Part shown: piece by piece, positions 8,094-12,552 of the stretch
Layout of the letters: the number at the start of each line of letters is the position of its first letter
Numbering within the stretch: the stretch's first letter is position 1
Source: a virus
Length of the DNA stretch: 27,574 bases
Strand: one strand, 5' to 3'
IMG/VR virus record: IMGVR_UViG_3300037485_001687
Coordinates: 1-27,574 of that record
Program-made: the position numbers and the translations under genes
The notes under the pieces: generated by a model
Database searches by the model: none
Seen by the model: only the letters and a program-made list of their open reading frames with translations
What the model was told of the DNA's origin: nothing

Positions 8094-8141
8094 CGGGTAT
8101 AATTTAGCTTAGTTATTGATACACGATACCCGTTGGGGTAT
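8094..8141 (-). promoter_or_regulatory. Alternative-pairing RNA leader (attenuator-like)
   Basis: On the minus-strand transcript, GGGTAT (8131-8126) can pair with the upstream ATACCC (8141-8136), giving a 6-bp hairpin with a CAAC loop. Extended to CGGGTAT (8132-8126), it can instead pair with the downstream ATACCCG (8100-8094), giving a 7-bp stem over 25 bases. The two folds are mutually exclusive. The element is about 50-100 bases before the ATG of the gene at 8044. This is seen by inspection only; no ligand or trigger is indicated. Confidence 0.4.
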
Positions 8142-8149
8142 AATGTAGT

Positions 8150-8182
8150 GGTTTACTTGTCGGTTGCGGAAAGCAACGTGTT
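8150..8182 (-). repeat. Copy 2 of a 33-nt hairpin-like leader element
   Basis: On the minus strand the core is GTTGC-TTTCC-GCAAC, a perfect 5-bp stem, followed by CGACAAGTAAACC. It is the better folded relative of the copy at 7731-7763. Both copies lie in untranslated gaps between small late genes and in the same orientation. Confidence 0.5.
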
Positions 8183-8202
8183 GTTTTAAAATTTTTTGTA
8201 TC

Positions 8203-8436
8203 TTATGATGTAAATAGCATTATTTCAATTCGGAATCCTATTATTACTAATAGTAGTGCTGTTACAAACTTGATAAAAAAATGAACAATGCTATGGCCAC
8301 TCTTACTAAGGCTCTGAAAGGCATTTACAAACAAATACGCAGATATAATAACGCACAAGTACAAAACAAACCAGCCCCAAACCACGAAAGGCATGGCACA
8401 GCAAGTAATTGTGTAGAAGTAGTTATTTGTTATCAT
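8203..8436 (-). CDS. Small two-helix membrane protein (possible holin)
   Basis: The 77-residue product has two hydrophobic stretches, about residues 12-38 (FVVWGWFVLYLCVIISAYLF) and 53-72 (FIKFVTALLLVIIGF), separated by a polar segment with Ser, Lys and His. It starts 4 bases after the 36-codon gene at 8441-8551 and ends before the structured leader of the next gene. The size and topology would suit a class II holin or another inner-membrane effector, but no endolysin gene is adjacent, so the role is open. Confidence 0.65.
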   Translation of the reverse strand: MITNNYFYTITCCAMPFVVWGWFVLYLCVIISAYLFVNAFQSLSKSGHSIVHFFIKFVTALLLVIIGFRIEIMLFTS

Positions 8437-8440
8437 TTTT

Positions 8441-8551
8441 TTAATTATTAAACTTAATAAGCAAAGCCCTAATTTGGTTTATTATTTCAACACGGTTGAC
8501 TTCTTCTTTTGGTGGGTTAAGCAGAATGTTGTAGATAATTGCTACCATCAT
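8441..8551 (-). CDS. 36-residue miniprotein
   Basis: The ATG at 8551 forms an ATGA overlap with the stop of the gene at 8548, and the TAA at 8441 is 4 bases before the next start. The product (MMVAIIYNILLNPPKEEVNR...) has a short hydrophobic N-terminus, a Pro-Pro kink and an amphipathic helix. The perfect coupling on both sides is the main argument that it is real; codon-level evidence is limited by its length. Function unknown. Confidence 0.6.
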   Translation of the reverse strand: MMVAIIYNILLNPPKEEVNRVEIINQIRALLIKFNN

Positions 8552-8826
8552 TTAACTTCAACACCTTTGCTATCTACGAGTGTCCAAGGTAAATCAAACT
8601 GATTAAACTTGACTTGAAAACCTACCCTCCAATCAAACCCGTACTTATCACGAACTTTGTTTATCCATTCATCACAATCATCTTTAGACTTAAATCCTTG
8701 ATTAAATTTCGTCTTTGCTCCAATGCGCCAAAAATACCGATTGCCTTTCTGCTCATAACCGTGACTGCCTACAAAAATGGTATTGCCGCTATTCGGGCTT
8801 GAAGTTATAAATTCAACTGTGTGCAT
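8548..8826 (-). CDS. Hypothetical protein, likely nucleic-acid-contacting or adaptor
   Basis: The start preferred is ATG 8826 (MHTVEFITSSPNSG), 92 residues, because a strongly A-rich leader precedes it and the upstream gene then ends 32 bases before. A start at 8889 would add 21 residues (MARGSKPLPITVV) and overlap that gene by 31 bases. The protein is rich in aromatic and basic residues (YFWRIGAKTKFNQGFKSKDD, then WRVGFQVKFNQFDLPW), showing two similar short strands that suggest a compact beta-rich fold. No family recognised. It is coupled to the 36-residue gene downstream by ATGA. Confidence 0.65.
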   Translation of the reverse strand: MHTVEFITSSPNSGNTIFVGSHGYEQKGNRYFWRIGAKTKFNQGFKSKDDCDEWINKVRDKYGFDWRVGFQVKFNQFDLPWTLVDSKGVEVK

Positions 8827-8858
8827 ATATTTTGTTTTATTTTTTTTAATAACTACCG

Positions 8859-9056
8859 TTATCGGCAATGGCTTTGAACCTCTTGCCATACAATCTTTCG
8901 TTTCCTATAACCACCTACGCATTTATGGGAGCTTTTATGTGTAAACTTATCTCTACCACAAAGCATATATTTCCACCTTACACTGCGTATTTTAATAGTT
9001 CCGAATTTAATAAGTTGAGCATACCTCATAATACTGCGTATTTGATTTTTTCCCAT
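8859..9056 (-). CDS. Small basic hypothetical protein
   Basis: A 65-residue, very basic product (MGKNQIRSIMRYAQLIKFGT...), with two cysteines and two histidines in its second half (C33, H45, C47, H63) that are too irregular to call a zinc site. The N-terminal half could form a helix followed by a strand. It is on the same strand as its neighbours, has suitable spacing if the downstream gene starts at 8826, and ends with its own stop. It could instead be a chance frame; the dense same-strand packing favours a real gene. Confidence 0.45.
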   Translation of the reverse strand: MGKNQIRSIMRYAQLIKFGTIKIRSVRWKYMLCGRDKFTHKSSHKCVGGYRKRKIVWQEVQSHCR

Positions 9057-9135
9057 TTGTGAAGCTTTAGGTTTAATAAAATGAGGGTTGTTTAACTTGA
9101 TTAACTACCCACAAAAAGTAGAACTTGCCAACACT

Positions 9136-9543
9136 TCAATTATTCGGAATTTCCGAACAGTTGGGTTGAAGATTGCGTGACGGTAGTTTTAGATGGGTGA
9201 GGTAATTAGCTTGTTTGACTGCATCTTCAATGTTATCGGAAACGTAAACATTGTATTCGTTTTTAATGTATCCACAAGTTTGATCACTTATAACTACAAG
9301 ATACAATTCCTTTTCCGTGTCCTCTACTTCGAGCATGAGGTTGTTACCGGAAATTGGGTTATTATTAAATATGCCATCAAGTCTCCATGTTGCTTTCGTG
9401 CCATGAATAACACCGCCTAACGGGTACCCATCATCGGTTTCAAAGTTAGTAAGATGCTTTACTTCCCTGCCATCGGCAATTACTGGCTTGCCGCCTGCTT
9501 TCCATGCTTCGATGGTGAAGGGGATTGTTTTTGTTTTTTTCAT
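9136..9543 (-). CDS. Hypothetical phage protein
   Basis: The start preferred is ATG 9543 (MKKTKTIPFTIEAWKAGGKP), 135 residues. The frame also allows ATG 9609, which would add 22 residues and is preceded by a leader motif shared with the gene at 9795, so that start remains possible. The pattern 'IPF..E.WKAGGKPVIADGREV', followed by a beta-rich middle (ATWRLDGIFNN) and a short C-terminal tail, resembles a common type of small phage protein that begins with a Gly-Lys-Pro-Val turn and 'DGR'. The function of that type is unknown. No catalytic motif is seen. Confidence 0.65.
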   Translation of the reverse strand: MKKTKTIPFTIEAWKAGGKPVIADGREVKHLTNFETDDGYPLGGVIHGTKATWRLDGIFNNNPISGNNLMLEVEDTEKELYLVVISDQTCGYIKNEYNVYVSDNIEDAVKQANYLTHLKLPSRNLQPNCSEIPNN

Positions 9544-9630
9544 GATTGATTGATTATTATGTAAATTAAAATTGCATGTGTTAAGATTAGCCCAGCTAAT
9601 TAGTTCCATAATTCAATTTTTACTTGTAAC

Positions 9631-9795
9631 TTAATCTGATAAATCATCTAATAAATCATCTAATAAATCATCTAATATTATTGCAGAAAATATCATTATT
9701 AAATAATCTTTTACAACAGCGGTAATATCATTTTGAGTAATGTCGTAAAAAAGTATTGCCACCCATACAATCATTAAAATTGTTTTTAGTTTCAT
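9631..9795 (-). CDS. 54-residue membrane miniprotein with LDD repeats
   Basis: From ATG 9795 to TAA 9631 the product has a hydrophobic N-terminus (KTILMIVWVAILFY, about residues 4-17), a second hydrophobic patch (YLIMIFSAIIL, about 31-41) and a C-terminal acidic tail LDDLLDDLLDDLSD. The tail comes from exactly repeated 12-bp units. The leader TAAACCTTTAAAAAT is shared with the gene at 7716. It is 21 bases from the next possible start (9609). A small membrane protein is likely, with its acidic tail probably in the cytoplasm; function unknown. Confidence 0.6.
   Translation of the reverse strand: MKLKTILMIVWVAILFYDITQNDITAVVKDYLIMIFSAIILDDLLDDLLDDLSD
9639..9674. repeat. 12-bp tandem repeat, three exact copies
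   Basis: The unit ataaatcatcta occurs at 9639-9650, 9651-9662 and 9663-9674. It keeps the reading frame and encodes the LDD-L steps at the end of the 54-residue protein. Confidence 0.95.
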
Positions 9796-9830
9796 AATTC
9801 AATTTTTAAAGGTTTATAAAAAGTAGTTCT

Positions 9831-10241
9831 TTACAATAGTTCCTGAATATCACTCCCAAAGCTCTGGTAGTTTGTTGCCGTGTATCTAAGGACCCGCCAG
9901 CCTTCCTTCACCGCCAGGTTGTATTTCACACAATCCATACTGAACCCTTCAACCGTGGTATGCCGGCTTTTCTCGCTCATCAATCCCTCATACTCAATTC
10001 CAATCTTGTGAATCTTGATAGCTATATCAAACCGAAACTTTCGTAATTCATGGAACCGGTACTCAGTAACATACTCTATACCCATAGCGTGCAATATATT
10101 GCACATCTCAGCTATCTGTTTTGCCGGTTGTCTGGGAATTTTAACTGGAATATTATTACCGGATTTCTTAACCTCAATTCCATGAGCTTTAAGCCCCAGC
10201 CTTTCAATATCAGCTAAAGTCCATCTGTTTTTCATGTACAT
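9831..10241 (-). CDS. PD-(D/E)XK endonuclease, resolvase-like
   Basis: A 136-residue protein. Residues about 70-120 carry the core of a PD-(D/E)XK or Vsr/DUF559-type nuclease: RFDIAIK with D73 on the first strand, IGIEYEG with E83 and E85, then a conserved SRHTTVEGFSMDCVKYN segment and the strand GWRVLRYT. This block is frequent in small phage endonucleases that act on branched or replicating DNA. The N-terminal 45 residues are helical and basic. It overlaps the upstream gene by 32 bases (26 if the second ATG at 10235 is used). In this replication module a Holliday-junction or debranching role is plausible, but the substrate is inferred only. Confidence 0.75.
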   Translation of the reverse strand: MYMKNRWTLADIERLGLKAHGIEVKKSGNNIPVKIPRQPAKQIAEMCNILHAMGIEYVTEYRFHELRKFRFDIAIKIHKIGIEYEGLMSEKSRHTTVEGFSMDCVKYNLAVKEGWRVLRYTATNYQSFGSDIQELL

Positions 10242-10461
10242 TCATTTTACTCGCCACCACCAAATTGATTTCATGAACACAATTGTATTTCAGTATGGCA
10301 TTCAGGTGCCTGATCCTTAGCGTTTCCACCTCATGATTCAAGTAGCTTTCCCTGATCTTGCAATTGTCTTCAAAGGAAAGGCACTCGTCATGATCTGGAA
10401 GCTCTACATCTACCTCTGTCAGATAAACGCCAATCAATGATAAAATCAGTCGTGCTTTCAT
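10210..10461 (-). CDS. Hypothetical acidic protein
   Basis: An 83-residue protein (MKARLILSLIGVYLTEVDVE). The N-terminal strand-like segment could be mistaken for a signal peptide but lacks a cleavage site. The middle is acidic and helical (CLSFEDNCKIRESYLNHEVE), and the end is basic. It starts inside the last codons of the upstream gene (ATG at 10461, upstream stop at 10458) and overlaps the nuclease gene downstream, so it is embedded in a tightly coupled operon. No family recognised. Confidence 0.65.
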   Translation of the reverse strand: MKARLILSLIGVYLTEVDVELPDHDECLSFEDNCKIRESYLNHEVETLRIRHLNAILKYNCVHEINLVVASKMNVHEKQMDFS

Positions 10462-11102
10462 GGTTCAGATTTATTACCAGATTTCTGGTTGTACTCCCAA
10501 ATGAATTTCTGAATACTTACTTCATTTTCATCAGAAGATTTTGAAAATCGATCATGATCATAACCTTGCTTATACTTTGCAATCTCATCTTGCCGATGCC
10601 TGTACACTACCATGTGTCTTTCTTCCCTGTACTTATCCAACATTTCAAAAATTACATGCTGGTCGATATGATCCAACACCCTTCCGTACTTACCCTGCTT
10701 AGCACCTTCAAAGAAAATGACAAGATCATTAAGACTCAACCGGTCTTCTTCTGCAGAGCTGATTATGGCAAGAGCGCAATCTGCAATCTGCGTGGCTGTC
10801 ATTGGCCTGATTACAGTGTAGCTATTCTGAAATTTTGTAACCTCAGCCATTACCAATGCTGATAATGTGCTTAACCCTATCTTTTCAACAAGGTCTGGTA
10901 TCCTTTCTCCAACAGCTAATAAAGCCGGGTAATTGGGTTGGTTAGCAACAGTGAAGTGCTTAACCATGTTATACCGGCTAACTGGATCCCCGGTCGCCAA
11001 AGATTGCAGCGTGCGCTTGCATAAGTTGGTTACCTGTAACTGCTTGATTTCTCTTTTGCTGATTAAAATCTGCTGCTCCATTCTTTTGATTTTTAAGTTC
11101 AA
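10458..11102 (-). CDS. Bacteroidota phage protein of unknown function in replication module
   Basis: Up to 214 residues (MNLKIKRMEQQILISKREIK). The segment ATQIADCALAIISSAEEDRL, followed by LNDLVIFFEGAKQGKYGRVLDHID (about residues 103-147), resembles a conserved block in Bacteroidota phage and mobile-element proteins usually found next to replication genes. The C-terminus is charged and helical. The start is uncertain. The full frame overlaps the upstream gene by 125 bases; ATG 11081 (MEQQ) leaves 104, and ATG 10967 (MVKHFTVANQ) removes the overlap and gives 169 residues. A replication accessory or helicase-loading role is possible from context alone. Confidence 0.7.
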   Translation of the reverse strand: MNLKIKRMEQQILISKREIKQLQVTNLCKRTLQSLATGDPVSRYNMVKHFTVANQPNYPALLAVGERIPDLVEKIGLSTLSALVMAEVTKFQNSYTVIRPMTATQIADCALAIISSAEEDRLSLNDLVIFFEGAKQGKYGRVLDHIDQHVIFEMLDKYREERHMVVYRHRQDEIAKYKQGYDHDRFSKSSDENEVSIQKFIWEYNQKSGNKSEP

Positions 11103-11757
11103 AAAAGCCTTTCCAACCGCTTGAAACTGATTGTTGAATAATCAGTTCGGCGATTTCTTTTTTGCCGCCAGATTTTTTTACCAAATCTTCGAGCGCGGCC
11201 TGTTCACTTTGGGGGGATTTGTATTGGAATTTATGCTCCAGCCGTTTGTAATCCTTCCAGTTTTGCCATGAGGTTTTAAAATCCTCGTCAAATGGAAAAA
11301 TAATTTCAACGGGTGGCGAAGCGTCTCCCTTCCTTTCCCTTCCTTTCCCTTCCTTTCCCTTCCCTTCCTGTGCACCCGGATACACCCCCATTGTTTCCCC
11401 ATTGTTTCCCTGTTGTTTCTCTCCCTCTGTAATGGCTGGAAACCTGCTATCAGTCTCGCTTTCTTTCCCTGTGATGCGCTGATGAGTTGTGAAATTGATA
11501 ATCTGAATCACTTTCAGTTCGCCAACTTCATATCTTTCAATGAAGCCTGCACTTTGAAGCCGTGACAGTTCTTTATCACAATCAAGGTTATCATAGGGGA
11601 ACAATTCTACTTTAATCCTCTTTGGACGATCCTCCAAGCGCCCTTCCTTGTCGGCCAGTGTCCACAGTCCGATGAAAAGGAGCCGTGCGCTCATGGGCAG
11701 ATCGGCTAATTGTTCATTTTTGAAAAACTCAGGTTTGATAGTTCGTATTCTTGCCAT
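10978..11757 (-). CDS. Replication-initiation / replisome-organiser-like protein
   Basis: A 259-residue protein. Residues 1-95 (MARIRTIKPEFFKNEQLADL, then SARLLFIGLWTLADKEGRLE) match the winged-helix N-terminal domain common to phage replisome organisers and DnaD-like replication proteins. Residues about 130-145 are a Gly/Lys/Glu/Arg linker (GKGKEGKGRERKG) encoded by a 10-bp tandem repeat. The C-terminal part (about 155-225) is helical and could be the helicase-loader contact region. It would bind the phage origin and recruit the host helicase. It lies in the replication module, and its 3' end may overlap the next gene by up to 125 bases. Confidence 0.75.
   Translation of the reverse strand: MARIRTIKPEFFKNEQLADLPMSARLLFIGLWTLADKEGRLEDRPKRIKVELFPYDNLDCDKELSRLQSAGFIERYEVGELKVIQIINFTTHQRITGKESETDSRFPAITEGEKQQGNNGETMGVYPGAQEGKGKEGKGRERKGDASPPVEIIFPFDEDFKTSWQNWKDYKRLEHKFQYKSPQSEQAALEDLVKKSGGKKEIAELIIQQSVSSGWKGFFELKNQKNGAADFNQQKRNQAVTGNQLMQAHAAIFGDRGSS
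11331..11360. repeat. 10-bp coding tandem repeat, three exact copies
   Basis: The unit tcctttccct occurs at 11331-11340, 11341-11350 and 11351-11360, with degenerate partial copies on both sides. The unit length is not a multiple of three, so gain or loss of a single copy would shift the frame of the replication protein in its linker. Confidence 0.95.
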
Positions 11758-11773
11758 TGGGGGGGTATAGCTT

Positions 11774-12169
11774 TTAAGAGGTAAAAATTATCGGCCAGTA
11801 TTCAATAACTTTCAACTTGCCAATTTTTGTGCAGTTACTGCTGATGGTAGCCGATGTGATTTTATCGTTTGAGAACTCCATTGCCTCAACGATAGCATTT
11901 TTGAGGCTGATGTTATTAAAGCCCAGCATTGCGGTTGTTTTATTTAACAACCTCAAATCAAAGCCATCCGCATCTTTATGGATGTACCAGTTGATAGGAT
12001 CGTCAGTGTCCTGCGAGATGCTCACTTTATCATTTTCAGATAATTTCATGATCTGTGCAGCTTTTCTGTTTAAGGAAAAAACGCCCTTTGGGTTGATGGT
12101 TAGCTTTGGTGTTAAGCTACTTTGCCTCTCATTGGGCATTGTGGTTTTGTTGAATGTTTGGAGGTTCAT
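11774..12169 (-). CDS. Hypothetical protein, AbrB-like in places
   Basis: A 131-residue protein; ATG 12139 (MPNERQSSLT) is an alternative start. The segment around NPKGVFSLNRKAAQIMKLSE (about residues 27-46), followed by DKVSISQD, resembles the strand-helix-strand of swapped-hairpin AbrB-type proteins, in which a 'sl.rkaa..l.l..gdkv' pattern recurs. The rest is alpha/beta with no catalytic motif. It overlaps the winged-helix gene upstream by 4 bases and precedes the replication protein by 16. A DNA-binding regulatory role is possible; confidence in that is low. Confidence 0.65.
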   Translation of the reverse strand: MNLQTFNKTTMPNERQSSLTPKLTINPKGVFSLNRKAAQIMKLSENDKVSISQDTDDPINWYIHKDADGFDLRLLNKTTAMLGFNNISLKNAIVEAMEFSNDKITSATISSNCTKIGKLKVIEYWPIIFTS

Positions 12170-12552
12170 AATTGAAAAAGTGAATTTTGGTTTGATAATA
12201 AATGTTTAAATCGTTTATGTAATGGAGCAAAATTGCTCATGATCTCTATTGCCCTTCCGTGATTAGATTCCCATACCTTCTGCATTTCTTTCTCATCTGT
12301 ACTGAACCAGTAACCACCCTGATCTGAAAGAATGAATCCCGGTGCACACAGGTCATTGCGCCTGATGTAACCGATAATCTGCCTCAGCTCTGCATCCCCG
12401 ATGGCAAAACCTCTTTCCCTGAGCTTTACAACTATCTCATTGGACTTAATCTTTCTCTCTGCACTATTGTAATTGGTTGTAAGAGATACCACCAGCAACC
12501 GGGCTGCCCGGATGTGCTTCTCACTGATCATATCGTCAACCCAACTGCTCAT
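12166..12552 (-). CDS. Winged-helix-like small phage protein
   Basis: A 128-residue protein. Residues about 30-85 look like a winged helix: SNEIVVKLRERGFAIGDAEL (helix, turn and recognition-helix pattern), then QIIGYIRRND and a wing GFILSDQGGYWFST. The C-terminal helix (KVWESNHGRAIEIM) resembles helical tails of small Bacteroidota phage DNA-binding proteins. Its ATG overlaps the stop of the SNF2 helicase gene (ATGA), so the two are translationally coupled. A role as helicase partner or DNA-targeting subunit is a guess from position. Confidence 0.65.
   Translation of the reverse strand: MSSWVDDMISEKHIRAARLLVVSLTTNYNSAERKIKSNEIVVKLRERGFAIGDAELRQIIGYIRRNDLCAPGFILSDQGGYWFSTDEKEMQKVWESNHGRAIEIMSNFAPLHKRFKHLLSNQNSLFQL

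Noticed and set aside
8095-8141. TATAAT boxes read as sigma-70 -10 elements
   Set aside because: They are part of a repeat and face away from the local genes; Bacteroidota promoters use TAnnTTTG.
8203-8436. Firm assignment as holin
   Set aside because: Two hydrophobic helices fit, but no endolysin or spanin is adjacent, so only a possible role is given.
11178-11402. Minus-strand frame of 74 codons inside the replication gene
   Set aside because: It is a shifted reading of the 10-bp repeat region without independent support.
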